From: Polynucleobacter finlandensis
Lineage (GTDB): Bacteria > Pseudomonadota > Gammaproteobacteria > Burkholderiales > Burkholderiaceae
Length of the DNA: 64,000 nucleotides
NCBI RefSeq assembly: GCF_018881755.1
Contig: NZ_JACVPS010000007.1
Coordinates: forward strand, 1 to 64,000
Reading direction: 5' to 3'
A program made the translations under genes and the position numbers. Under the pieces are notes generated by a model. It was not told the DNA's origin, did not search any database, and saw only the letters and a list, made by a program, of their open reading frames with translations. Below, one piece after another: positions 48,781 through 57,612 of this stretch (position 1 is the stretch's first letter; every line of letters begins with the position of its first letter).

Positions 48781-50055
48781 TCAAGCTAAGCTATCAGCCC
48801 AGATATTGTGTGCCCAGCCCCAGGCATAGACCCCTTCTAGGGTTGAGGGGGCAGGGGATAGTCCACCTGCACCAGGAACGGCTTTAAAGGTCTTTTCAGT
48901 AGCATCATATTGATGCACGCTGGCTACATGAATGGTTTGCCTTTCATTCACAAAGCTATAGCAGGTATTGGTTAGTACTGGGGCTGGATTGACTTCCCAA
49001 CCACTCAGTTCAGCAACAATCGCGGCAGCTGCAACTTTGGCATGTTGGTTGGCCATATGCCCGGATTTTGGCATCGCTGGTGCAACCTGAATAGAGTCCC
49101 CCAAGACGTGGATATCTTTACGCGCCGTTGACTCAAAATTTAAGTAATGAACGTTGACCCAACGGCCATTGGAATTTGCAAGCCCAGTGTTCACTGCAAT
49201 TGCTCCGGCACTCATTGCTGGCAATATATTTAGCACATCTGCTTTGATGTCATCCTCTACTTCAATCTTCAAGGTTTTTGTTTTGGCATCTACGGCGATC
49301 ACATTATTTCTGGGGCGATAGTCAATCAAGCCAGGGTATTGCTCAGCCCATACCTTTTTAAACAAGGCACCTTTGGAGGTGACATCTTGATTTGCATCCA
49401 AAATAAGCACTTTGGATTTTGGCTTGTGCTGTTTGAGGTAGTTTGCGACCTGGCATGCTCGTTCGTAAGGACCAGGGGGGCAACGATAAGGCGCCTCCGG
49501 AATGCTAATAGCAAATACGCCACCATCACGCATGGCCGCCAATTGCTTATGAAGTGCGACCGTTTCTGGGCCGGCCTTCCAGGCTTGTAGTGTCACACCC
49601 TCTTTATTTGCCTGAGCGAGACCTTCAATGCTACTCATGATGAGGCTGACGCCTGGCGAGACAACCGCCTTGTCATAGGACAAGATTTTTCCTGAGGCGA
49701 GCTTAGCCGTTTTCTTATCTGGGTCGATACTCACAACACTGTCTTGTATGACTTTAATGCCGTGGCGTTTGCTTAAGTTGTCATAGGAAGAGGTGATGTC
49801 TGCCATGGTGCGAGATCCCCCAACCACAAGATTGGAGAGTGGGCACGATAAAAATGCGGCATTAGGCTCTATTAAAGTGACACGGGCAGTGTTGTTAGAA
49901 AAGAGGCGTAAATACTTTGCTGCTGTTGCACCGCCGTAACCACCGCCAATGACTAATATTTCTGCCTTTTGTAGGTTGGCACGAGCTTGCCCAGAGAAGC
50001 CAGCCAGCAAGCCCACTCCTGCAGCACTTTGACCTAAGAAATGTCGACGATTCAT
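48781..50055 (-). CDS. fccB: sulfide dehydrogenase (flavocytochrome c) flavoprotein subunit
   Basis: A 424-residue periplasmic flavoprotein oxidising sulfide. The Tat signal is MNRRHFLGQSAAGVGLLAG. The FAD motif ILVIGGGYGGATAAKYL follows at about 34. Redox/FAD-pocket regions include CPLSNLVVGG (Cys of the active-site disulfide), and IPEAPYRCPPGPYERAC supplies further conserved cysteines; the C-terminus has the FCSD flavin-binding domain (YSFVNERQTIHVASVHQYD). The frame runs up to 50163, but the ATG at 50055 has AAAGGAG and begins the Tat signal. It lies 10 bases after its cytochrome partner. Confidence 0.93.
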   Translation of the reverse strand: MNRRHFLGQSAAGVGLLAGFSGQARANLQKAEILVIGGGYGGATAAKYLRLFSNNTARVTLIEPNAAFLSCPLSNLVVGGSRTMADITSSYDNLSKRHGIKVIQDSVVSIDPDKKTAKLASGKILSYDKAVVSPGVSLIMSSIEGLAQANKEGVTLQAWKAGPETVALHKQLAAMRDGGVFAISIPEAPYRCPPGPYERACQVANYLKQHKPKSKVLILDANQDVTSKGALFKKVWAEQYPGLIDYRPRNNVIAVDAKTKTLKIEVEDDIKADVLNILPAMSAGAIAVNTGLANSNGRWVNVHYLNFESTARKDIHVLGDSIQVAPAMPKSGHMANQHAKVAAAAIVAELSGWEVNPAPVLTNTCYSFVNERQTIHVASVHQYDATEKTFKAVPGAGGLSPAPSTLEGVYAWGWAHNIWADSLA

Positions 50056-50065
50056 ATTGGCTCCT

Positions 50066-50401
50066 TTATTGTTTTTTGCCAAGTTGAAGGGCGATGGTTT
50101 GAAGCTGCTCATCGGTGTAGCCCTTCGTAAGTTGGGGCATGATCGTACCTTCGCGCGAACCATTTTTGTATGCTTGAAGTTGAGTCAGCATGTGTTCGCT
50201 TGTAAAAGTATTGATGAGTGGGATGCTAGCGCCTACGACACCATTCCCATTTGTGCCATGACAGTTAGCACAGGTTGCAGCTAAACCACTTTTATATAGC
50301 TGGCTTGCATTTGATATTTGGGCGATTGTAGGGTTGCTCATGAAGCCCAATCCAATGAGCATGGTCATGAAGTAAGTGAGTTTGGGATATTGATTTCTCA
50401 T
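50066..50401 (-). CDS. fccA: cytochrome c subunit of sulfide dehydrogenase
   Basis: A 111-residue class I cytochrome c with a signal peptide (about 1-27). One haem site, Cys44-Ala-Asn-Cys47-His48, has its likely sixth ligand at Met88 (GTIMPQL). The small size and position directly ahead of fccB identify it as the electron acceptor subunit of flavocytochrome c sulfide dehydrogenase. It leads the operon. An exact 7-bp inverted repeat lies about 63-86 bases upstream of its start. Confidence 0.9.
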   Translation of the reverse strand: MRNQYPKLTYFMTMLIGLGFMSNPTIAQISNASQLYKSGLAATCANCHGTNGNGVVGASIPLINTFTSEHMLTQLQAYKNGSREGTIMPQLTKGYTDEQLQTIALQLGKKQ

Positions 50402-50463
50402 GGGAATACTCTTTATTTTCTCTAGTGCAATATTAATAATGACTAAGCGGTATTGAATGCACC

Positions 50464-50487
50464 TATCTTAAACAGTAGTCTAAGATA
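50464..50487. promoter_or_regulatory. inverted repeat upstream of fccAB
   Basis: TATCTTA, a 10-base spacer, TAAGATA: perfect half-sites with one-helical-turn geometry in the roughly 200-bp divergent gap between fccA and the glycosyltransferase gene. A candidate operator for a sulfide-responsive or other regulator; the protein is not in the window. Confidence 0.45.
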
Positions 50488-50608
50488 AAACATGGTTTTG
50501 AATAGAATCAATCTTCATAAGCTTAGAACTAAAAGTGGCGAATAAGGCTCTCTAGTAGGGCTTCTGGGCTTTTTGCCGCTTCGGTGCTAAGCCCTTTAAA
50601 CTAGGCAC

Positions 50609-52330
50609 ATGCGAAGTACTTTTTCTTACCGCAGTGCCATCCTCATCTTGCTCTTGGGCATATTCACCTATCTTTATGGTTTAGATAGTCGATTTGCCCC
50701 TAAAAACGGTGATGAGTACCCATATATGCATATTGTGCGGATGACCGCTGATTCTGCAGCTTGGTTGCCACTCCAGTCTGAGATGGATGGGATAAAGAAC
50801 ACCAAACCCCCGCTCTTGTTTTGGCAGGGGATTGCTAGTACTGGATGGGCTAGCCAGTGGAGCCTCTCGAGTCTTCGTTGGCCAAGCCTTGCGTATACCG
50901 CCTTGACCGCATTTTTCTTATTTCTGGCGGTGCGTCGTTTTAGTGGCAAGACGCAAACAGGGTTATTAGCTGGTTTAGTGTGGCTCTCATTTTTTGCAAG
51001 CTATCGTTATGGTCGGCCATTTTTAACTGATCCCCCTGAAGTATTTTGGCTGAGCCTATCGTTTATGGCTTTACTGTACTGGGGTAAGTCCGCCTTTGAA
51101 TCAAAATTATTATTCCCATTATTGGCTGCCATCTGTTTCGGTTTGGCGTTACTTTCTAAATCGTTTGCTTATATCGTGCCGGCATCTTTGGCTCTGAGCC
51201 TGTACTACTGGCGTTGGCGTGAATGGAGTATTCCGAAGTTTTTGATACATGACTTCACGAAGGTTGTTTTGATTGCGGTGTTGGCCTTAGGAATCTTTGC
51301 GCTCTGGTTTGCACTCGATCCATTTCCTGAGGCAGTCTGGAAAGAATTTGTACTTGGTGAAAATGCCGGAAAATTTGAGGCACGCAGCTCGAACTATCTA
51401 TTAGATTTTATTCGTGGTGGCGATAGTATTTGGATGTTGTTGCTGACAACGCTAGCAAATGCAGGCCTATTCTTTTTTGTTTTGATTAGCGCCCTCTGGC
51501 AGTGCTGGCGCAATCGTCGCTTTCTTTCTCTAGAAGAGAGCCTCTTACTTTTATTAGTTGCCGCTTTCCTATTGATCTTTAGTCTGCCTAGTCAGCGTTC
51601 TGGCCGCTACCTTTTACCAGTCATGCCGGCCTTTGCCGCATTGATTGCACTGTATTGGGATCGACTACCCTTGTGGGGCTTTAGAGCTGCACTCTTATTG
51701 CAGTTCATCATTCTTTCTGCGCTGATTTGGGTGGGCGGTAATTTACAAGCATCCCACTTTTTAGGTGAGGTAGGTGCTTGGACCTACTCGAGCTGGCATT
51801 GGGCTTTAATGGTGATCAGCTTGATGGTGATCTTGGCTGGCTTGTTTAGAAAAAATCTTGGCAAGACGATTGCTTTAGCTGGATGTTTCTTGTGTTATTG
51901 CGCCTTAACAAGTAGCTTATCTCCTCTTGAGGGTGCGCTAGGGCGCTTTAATCCGGCCACTATGCAAGCTGTTCAAGATCAAGAGGTATGGATTCCTTGT
52001 GACTATCGCGCCAAAGATGAAGAGTACCGCTTGTTGTTGCCAGGCGCCAAACTACATGGTTATTTAGCTAAGGATGCTGGTAATGTGGATGCTCTAGTAA
52101 ATGCCTATCCCTTGGTAGCAGTGCAGGCACCTCTTGGGCTTGCCCCGCAGATTTGTGAGACTTGCAAGATTGTTGGTGGACGCATGGAAATGCGTGCACG
52201 CCACTCTGATGAAGAAATCAAAGATATGCTCATGGGCCATATTGGTGAGCATCTGTTTGTAATGGAGTATTTGATTTCTACCCCTGTAAAAATAACTGAG
52301 CCGCAAAGCGGTAAGGATGCTTGTCGATGA
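50609..52330 (+). CDS. ArnT-like GT39/GT83 family glycosyltransferase
   Basis: A 573-residue polytopic inner-membrane protein of the dolichyl-phosphate-mannose mannosyltransferase (PMT/ArnT) clan. The first periplasmic loop has the conserved acidic residues in APKNGDEYPYMHIVRM and KNTKPPLLFWQGIAS. About 11-12 membrane helices fill residues 8-430, and a soluble periplasmic tail follows (about 440-573). Such enzymes move a sugar from a polyprenyl-phosphate donor to lipid A, protein or polymer. The stop overlaps the ATG of the next gene (ATGA), and the trio appears translationally coupled. Confidence 0.85.
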   Translation: MRSTFSYRSAILILLLGIFTYLYGLDSRFAPKNGDEYPYMHIVRMTADSAAWLPLQSEMDGIKNTKPPLLFWQGIASTGWASQWSLSSLRWPSLAYTALTAFFLFLAVRRFSGKTQTGLLAGLVWLSFFASYRYGRPFLTDPPEVFWLSLSFMALLYWGKSAFESKLLFPLLAAICFGLALLSKSFAYIVPASLALSLYYWRWREWSIPKFLIHDFTKVVLIAVLALGIFALWFALDPFPEAVWKEFVLGENAGKFEARSSNYLLDFIRGGDSIWMLLLTTLANAGLFFFVLISALWQCWRNRRFLSLEESLLLLLVAAFLLIFSLPSQRSGRYLLPVMPAFAALIALYWDRLPLWGFRAALLLQFIILSALIWVGGNLQASHFLGEVGAWTYSSWHWALMVISLMVILAGLFRKNLGKTIALAGCFLCYCALTSSLSPLEGALGRFNPATMQAVQDQEVWIPCDYRAKDEEYRLLLPGAKLHGYLAKDAGNVDALVNAYPLVAVQAPLGLAPQICETCKIVGGRMEMRARHSDEEIKDMLMGHIGEHLFVMEYLISTPVKITEPQSGKDACR

Positions 52331-53562
52331 GTCGTGTCATTGCCTTTTGTTTTTTATTGCTAGCCGCTGTTCTGGGTTTTTTATATATTGATAGTCGACC
52401 AGCGTGGGCGCCTTTTACTGTCTCTGCTGTGGCAGTTGTTGAGGAAGAGCAAGCTCAAAGTAGTCCAGTTAAAAAATCATCCCCAGTTAATAAGCTAACC
52501 ATAGCGCATCCACAATCAGATTGGTTGCCAGATACTGGCGCCGCTTCAGTACATGCTGCATCGTTAATTAGTCTGAAAGACGGTGCTATTCGAGCCTTCT
52601 GGTTTGCTGGTAGTAGAGAAGGCGCATCAGATGTGGTGATTAATAGCGCCATCTATGATTCGAAGTCTGGTGCTTGGAGTGCGCCAACTGTCGTCATGGA
52701 TCGCCTTACCGCAGAAAAAGGTCTATCACGCTATATCGCTAAGCTAGGTAATCCAGTTCCGAGTAGATCTGCTGATGGCCGCCTGCAACTGTTCTTTGTT
52801 ACGGTATCTATCGGTGGCTGGGCTGGAAGTTCAATCTCGACTATCAGTTCAGATGATGAGGGGGCAACATGGAGTCGCCCACATCGTTTGATTACCTCAC
52901 CCTTGACTAATCTGAGTACTTTAGTGAAATCACCCGCGATTCAGTTTGCGGATGGTCGCTTAGGTTTGCCTGCCTATCATGAGTGGATTGGTCGGTTTGG
53001 CGAGTTCTTGAGGATCGAATCTGATCAAGTGATTGATAAGCGCCGCATGAGCTCCGGGCGCAGTGCGATTCAGCCAATTGTTTTTACAGACGGCACTGAA
53101 CAGGCAGCAGCATATTTTCGTCAAGCGAGGAGTGGATCTGCGCCTAAGCAAATTCCTGTGAGCGAAACGCACAATGCTGGGCAGACTTGGCAGACTATCG
53201 GCGACTTAGAAATTGCCAATCCAAATTCAGCGATTGCCGCATTGACCCTATCGAACGGCATGCGTTTATTGGTATTGAATAATCTAGAGGCGGGGCGCCA
53301 TCGCTTGGTTTTGCTAATGGCCGACCCTAGCGATAAAGCTAAGCAATGGCAAGTGGTTCAAGTGCTCGAAGATGATGAAGCATTACCCGACGAGCAGCGT
53401 CGTGAGTTCTCATACCCATACTTGATCACGGGTGATGGTAGTGATGCGCATTTGGTTTACACCTGGGATAGAAAGAAAATACGCCACATGCATTTTGGAT
53501 CCGCTTGGCTCGCCCAGTTACAGAGTCAATTAAAAGATCAGAAAAAAGAAGGGGAGCAATGA
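52327..53562 (+). CDS. BNR-repeat sialidase-like protein, membrane-anchored
   Basis: A 411-residue protein with an N-terminal signal or anchor (about 4-22, VIAFCFLLLAAVLGFLYI). A six-bladed sialidase-type propeller of the BNR_2 group follows. A clear Asp-box is SSDDEGATW and a degenerate one is ETHNAGQTW. The early strand VHAASLISLKDGAIRAFWFAGSREGASDVVI carries the arginine seen in this family. The classical FRIP motif is absent, so true sialidase activity is uncertain. The ATG at 52327 overlaps the upstream stop, and its own stop overlaps the next ATG. Confidence 0.82.
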   Translation: MSRVIAFCFLLLAAVLGFLYIDSRPAWAPFTVSAVAVVEEEQAQSSPVKKSSPVNKLTIAHPQSDWLPDTGAASVHAASLISLKDGAIRAFWFAGSREGASDVVINSAIYDSKSGAWSAPTVVMDRLTAEKGLSRYIAKLGNPVPSRSADGRLQLFFVTVSIGGWAGSSISTISSDDEGATWSRPHRLITSPLTNLSTLVKSPAIQFADGRLGLPAYHEWIGRFGEFLRIESDQVIDKRRMSSGRSAIQPIVFTDGTEQAAAYFRQARSGSAPKQIPVSETHNAGQTWQTIGDLEIANPNSAIAALTLSNGMRLLVLNNLEAGRHRLVLLMADPSDKAKQWQVVQVLEDDEALPDEQRREFSYPYLITGDGSDAHLVYTWDRKKIRHMHFGSAWLAQLQSQLKDQKKEGEQ

Positions 53563-54182
53563 TGGATCGTTTAATGCAAATCGTTGCCTTGATAGAGATG
53601 TCAATCAGTTGCGCCGTCATGGTGATTTGGTTGATAGAAAAAATATTCCAAGTCAGCATGCCACTGAGCGCCCGTATCATTCTCTTGATATTGTTTGGCA
53701 ATCTCTTCTTTTGGCCGCTTGGCTTATTTATGGAGTTGCCCATAGCGGCTTATGTTCGCGGTGTAACGGGCGATCTGAGCATTGTTTCCATGTTATTACT
53801 CTGGTCTACTCTATTGCCTTCTAACAAGCCCAATCCCATTGCATTTAAAGTTGCAGTCGCGATTGTGGCTATTAGTTTCTATCCGCTTGCACTCGGTTTA
53901 GGAATGTTTGATCCATATACGTGGGGGTATGGTTCGATCGGCTTTCTGATTGGAGTCTTGGTATTTGCAGTCATTTGCGGTCTAGCTAACTGGAATAAAG
54001 GGGTCTGGATCATTGCGATCGCCATTATTGCCTGGACCCTTCATTGGCATGAATCCGCCAACCTATGGGACTATTTATTGGATCCTTTCTTGGGTATTTG
54101 GGCTATTGGGTCTATCGTCAACTCGTTTCGGCTAAAGCGACGCGAGCGAGCGCAATCAGGATACTTATTTAGGGCGGGATGA
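53559..54182 (+). CDS. integral membrane protein of the glycosyltransferase/sialidase-like operon
   Basis: A 207-residue protein with about six or seven membrane helices (near 4-26, 35-56, 66-84, 91-112, 119-140, 147-166, 175-192). It has no recognisable domain. The start at 53559 overlaps the sialidase-like stop (ATGA) and has GGGGAG upstream, so translation is coupled. By context it belongs to the same envelope-glycan process as its two upstream partners. Function unknown. Confidence 0.72.
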   Translation: MMDRLMQIVALIEMSISCAVMVIWLIEKIFQVSMPLSARIILLILFGNLFFWPLGLFMELPIAAYVRGVTGDLSIVSMLLLWSTLLPSNKPNPIAFKVAVAIVAISFYPLALGLGMFDPYTWGYGSIGFLIGVLVFAVICGLANWNKGVWIIAIAIIAWTLHWHESANLWDYLLDPFLGIWAIGSIVNSFRLKRRERAQSGYLFRAG

Positions 54183-54202
54183 TTGGCCAATAAATGAAGA
54201 AA

Positions 54203-54232
54203 CAAAAAAGCCAGCGTGAGCTGGCCTTTTTA
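54203..54232. terminator. bidirectional terminator
   Basis: AAAAAAGCCAGC, loop GTGA, GCTGGCCTTTTT. It ends the plus-strand trio and, in the other direction, the long minus-strand run that closes with the Bug receptor gene. Confidence 0.88.
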
Positions 54233-54251
54233 TTGGTACTAGAGAGAATGC

Positions 54252-55238
54252 TTAATCAGCATACGCACCAGCTTTACGAATCACTGGACCCCATTTATTG
54301 ATTTCAGATTCTAGATGGTTCTTGAGTCCAGCAGGCGTTGCTTTGCTTGGTGGAACAATCTCAATATTAGACTCTGCTAAACGTGTCTTCACTTCTGGAT
54401 CATTTAAAGCGGCATTGAGCGCTTTGTTGATTTTTGCAAGCACAGCCGGTGGAGTACCTTTTGATACATACATACCATGCCAAACTTTGACATCAAATCC
54501 CTTAAGGCCTTGCTCATCCAATGTAGGAATATTTGGCAGGGCTGATAAGCGCTTCGGTGTTGTTACGCCGTAGGTCTTGACTAAACCATCTCTGATGTAG
54601 GGAACAGTTTGTGTTGTTTGATCGCACAGCAGGTCAACTTGACCGCCCAATAAATCCGTTAGAGCTGGGCCTGTGCCTTTGTAGGGCACGGTAGTCAATT
54701 CCACGCCTTCGCGGGACATGAATAGCAAACCGCAGAGCTGTGAAACCGCGCCAGGACCGGCATTCGCCAAAGTCACTTTATCTTTATTGGCCTTGATATA
54801 AACCTCAAGCTCTTTAAAGTTGTTAGGCGGGAAGTTCTTGCGACCTAAGAGCACCATTGGTACGTCAACTACTTGACCAATGTATTCAAAATCGGTCATT
54901 GGATCAAATTGGAGTTTCTTATACAAGGCTGGCGCTGTAGCCATACCCATGTGGTGAATAAAAACGGTGTAGCCATCTGGAGCCGACCGAGCAACGCGCG
55001 TTGCAGCAATCGTTCCGCCTGCACCAACTGTGTTTTCAACGATGACTGTTTGCCCCAAGGATTTGCCCATTGGAATGGCAATGAGTCGAGCCACTGCGTC
55101 GGTAGGTCCACCGGCGGCAAATGGTACGACTAGCGTTACCGGCTTATTTGGATAGGGATCAGCTGCAAGAGCAGATCCAATAAAGGAGGAGGCGAGCAGG
55201 GCGCCTAGTCCTGCCAATATGGATGTACGTAATTTCAT
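54252..55238 (-). CDS. tripartite tricarboxylate transporter (Bug) substrate-binding receptor
   Basis: A 328-residue Bug family receptor. The signal peptide is about 1-25 (SILAGLGALLASSFIGSALAA). Motifs: YPNKPVTLVVPFAAGGPTDAVAR, GQTVIVENTVGAGGTIAATRVARSAPDGYTV, VPYKGTGPALTDLLGGQVDLLCDQ and NIPTLDEQGLKGF. It closes a run with CitE-like, PrpD-like and MaoC-like genes, so its ligand is probably the C5 or similar dicarboxylic acid those enzymes process. TctAB subunits are not present. Confidence 0.93.
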   Translation of the reverse strand: MKLRTSILAGLGALLASSFIGSALAADPYPNKPVTLVVPFAAGGPTDAVARLIAIPMGKSLGQTVIVENTVGAGGTIAATRVARSAPDGYTVFIHHMGMATAPALYKKLQFDPMTDFEYIGQVVDVPMVLLGRKNFPPNNFKELEVYIKANKDKVTLANAGPGAVSQLCGLLFMSREGVELTTVPYKGTGPALTDLLGGQVDLLCDQTTQTVPYIRDGLVKTYGVTTPKRLSALPNIPTLDEQGLKGFDVKVWHGMYVSKGTPPAVLAKINKALNAALNDPEVKTRLAESNIEIVPPSKATPAGLKNHLESEINKWGPVIRKAGAYAD

Positions 55239-55330
55239 GGTTTTCTCCGTCTAAATTCTATAAATCGAATGACTTGTTTGAATATATTTATATGCAGGTT
55301 TGATTTTGCCAGCATTCTTGACTTGGCTGA

Positions 55331-56176
55331 TTAGTGTTTACCAGCAATTGCAAGGGTTCTTTGGGCTAAAAGTACCACTGGGCGATCAATCATGCGGCCA
55401 TCTAACTTGATTGCACCACCTTTAGAGGCTTGATCGGCTTCTATCACCCGCTTAGCCCAAGATACCTCTTCCTCACTTGGCATAAAGGCTGTCTTGACTG
55501 GGGCCACCTGTTTAGGGTGAATACAGAGTTTGGCTCCAAAGCCCAGCCGTTTAGCCCGCTGAGCATCAGCCTGAATGCGCTCAATATCATCGGTAGATGG
55601 AGTCACGCCATCAATCGGCGGAGCAATTTGGGCTAGCCGCGAAGCTAAAACGATTTGGTAGCGTGCGACTTGTAGTTCGGTTTCTTGGGGATCGCAAACC
55701 ATTCCAAGATCAGCCTGTAAATCAATATTGCCCAGAGCAAGTCGAAGTACCTGGTTTGAGTTAGCTAGCTCTTTGAGTTTATCTAGCCCAATCGCAGTTT
55801 CAATCATGGGTACGATGGCCGTATTTGGCAAGATTTGTGCAGCCCCATTAATTTGATCGAGAGATTCACTTTTCGGGATTAATAAGCAAGCAATATTGAG
55901 CTCTTGTGCCAATATTAGATCCGCTACATAAAATTTTGTGCCAGGTGAGTTTGACCTCAGAACTAAACGCTTCTTTTGTTCGGCTGTAAATTGAGGCCAG
56001 GCTGCACGAATGGCGCTACGCGCATGTTCTTTTTCATCTTCTGGCACAGCATCTTCTAAATCCAGAATGACGGCGTCAGCGCCACTATCCAAGGCTTTTG
56101 CAAAACGCTCTGGACGTGTGCCAGGAACAAATAAGAAGTTGCTACTAAAGCCAAGAGGTGTGTCGAGTGGGTTCAT
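55331..56176 (-). CDS. CoA ester lyase (CitE/HpcH family)
   Basis: A 281-residue TIM-barrel enzyme. Family motifs are SNFLFVPGTRPERFAKALDSGADAVILDLEDAVPEDEKEHAR (metal and CoA end), LRSNSPGTKFYVADL, IVPMIETAIGLDKL with the catalytic Glu, and RLGFGAKLCIHPKQV. Stand-alone CitE-like proteins cleave citramalyl-CoA, malyl-CoA or methylmalyl-CoA. No citD or citF is present, so it is not citrate lyase. Next to MaoC- and PrpD-type genes, a citramalyl-CoA or similar lyase is the best guess. Confidence 0.9.
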   Translation of the reverse strand: MNPLDTPLGFSSNFLFVPGTRPERFAKALDSGADAVILDLEDAVPEDEKEHARSAIRAAWPQFTAEQKKRLVLRSNSPGTKFYVADLILAQELNIACLLIPKSESLDQINGAAQILPNTAIVPMIETAIGLDKLKELANSNQVLRLALGNIDLQADLGMVCDPQETELQVARYQIVLASRLAQIAPPIDGVTPSTDDIERIQADAQRAKRLGFGAKLCIHPKQVAPVKTAFMPSEEEVSWAKRVIEADQASKGGAIKLDGRMIDRPVVLLAQRTLAIAGKH

Positions 56177-56217
56177 GAAATAGAGAGAAAATGAAATACG
56201 TAAATGAAATGTATCAA

Positions 56218-57594
56218 TTAATTGCGTGGCAGTAAGAAGCCTATCTTGGACTGTTTACGAACATTCCACAAGAGCTCAATAGCTTTACTCATTTCTGCTG
56301 CGCTGGCGCCACCGCTAAATGCAGCAAGACGCATGGCTTTATCGGTAATCTCAGTGCGACTGAGCGTATTGCCTGGATCACCTTTTGGTTCATCGACTCG
56401 ACCATCTAGGATTTGACCATTATGAAGATGTACTTTGACCTTGCCAATCCAGCGTTGCGGGTAAGCGCCATCCACTTCAGGATCCAAAGTCATCGTTACG
56501 CGATCACGGAATAGGCAAATAGCGTCATCATGAAAATGTTGATCGAACTCTTGTAAGCCAGCAAATTGATAGTGTGCAATGAGCGCCAATACCGTTCCCA
56601 TTGAAAACTTGGATTGATGAACGGTGGCTGGATCGGTCACTGGTCCCAAGACATCAATTGCCCCTTGATGAACTAAAGTTTCTACTTTCGCTATATCGCT
56701 AGGTTTGAGTTTGTTTGCGAGCATGACTTGCAGTAAGGCATCTGCTGCAGGGTGAGTATGACGACAAGAAGCGTGATATTTAAAGCTGGTTTCAGCAATA
56801 GCCCAGCGTGTGCCAAGACCATCCACTAACTTGCTTGGGTCTGAGTCGCTTGACATCCCGGCCGCCATACCTTGCTTACCCTCCATGATGTGTTGAGCGC
56901 CAGTAAATCCAGCTTGTGCAATATAGGCAGACATCAAGCCAGTAGAAGCGGCATGTGCTGTGTGTAGTTGTTTTGAATCTGCAGCATCTCGTAAGAACTC
57001 CCAAAGACCGGCAGACTGAGTGCCAGCCGAACCAAAGGCGTGGAGCATTTGTTCGGGCTTGAGTTTGAGGAGGTGGCCAACTGTCGCAGCGGCTGCAAGC
57101 GTGCCGGCAGTGCCAGTGGTGTGAAACACTTTGTAGTGTGAGCGACCCAAGAATTCGCCAACGCGAATACCGACTTCATAACCCGCAACTGCAGCAGTGA
57201 GCATTTCTTCACCAGATGCGCCAAGCGCTTGCGCACAAGCTAAAGCGGGCGGAAACACTACGGTAGCGGGGTGAAAGACTGAGCCGTTATGGACATCGTC
57301 CTGTTCAGCAACATGTGATGCTGCGGCGTTAGCCATGGCTGCTAGAAATGGACTTGAGCTTGCACGAGAAATCAACACTTCAGATGGGCCAGTATGAGCA
57401 CTATCGTAGCCACTCATGTTTTGTGCAAATTGCGTAATGATCTCAACAGGACGCGAGCCCTTACCAGCAATCGCAGAACCAAACCAATCTACTAATAAGT
57501 CTTCTGCACGCGCAATGACATCACTGGGAATGTCAGCAATCTTTAGATTGGCGGCAAAGTTAGCCAGCTCTTTGGATAAATGGGGTGTCGACAT
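56218..57594 (-). CDS. MmgE/PrpD family protein
   Basis: A 458-residue protein of the family that includes 2-methylcitrate dehydratase and cis-aconitate decarboxylase. Typical stretches are VIARAEDLLVDWFGSAIAGKGSRPVEI, AAASHVAEQDDVHNGSVFHPATVVFPPALA with the active-site His/Asp region, GYEVGIRVGEFLGRSHYKVFHTTGTAGTLAAAATVG, FKYHASCRHTHPAADAL, and SKFSMGTVLALI. Which reaction it performs cannot be read from the sequence. The genes around it favour itaconate, citramalate or methylcitrate-type chemistry. Confidence 0.9.
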   Translation of the reverse strand: MSTPHLSKELANFAANLKIADIPSDVIARAEDLLVDWFGSAIAGKGSRPVEIITQFAQNMSGYDSAHTGPSEVLISRASSSPFLAAMANAAASHVAEQDDVHNGSVFHPATVVFPPALACAQALGASGEEMLTAAVAGYEVGIRVGEFLGRSHYKVFHTTGTAGTLAAAATVGHLLKLKPEQMLHAFGSAGTQSAGLWEFLRDAADSKQLHTAHAASTGLMSAYIAQAGFTGAQHIMEGKQGMAAGMSSDSDPSKLVDGLGTRWAIAETSFKYHASCRHTHPAADALLQVMLANKLKPSDIAKVETLVHQGAIDVLGPVTDPATVHQSKFSMGTVLALIAHYQFAGLQEFDQHFHDDAICLFRDRVTMTLDPEVDGAYPQRWIGKVKVHLHNGQILDGRVDEPKGDPGNTLSRTEITDKAMRLAAFSGGASAAEMSKAIELLWNVRKQSKIGFLLPRN

Positions 57595-57612
57595 AAAGGG
57601 CGCCTGTTCTCG

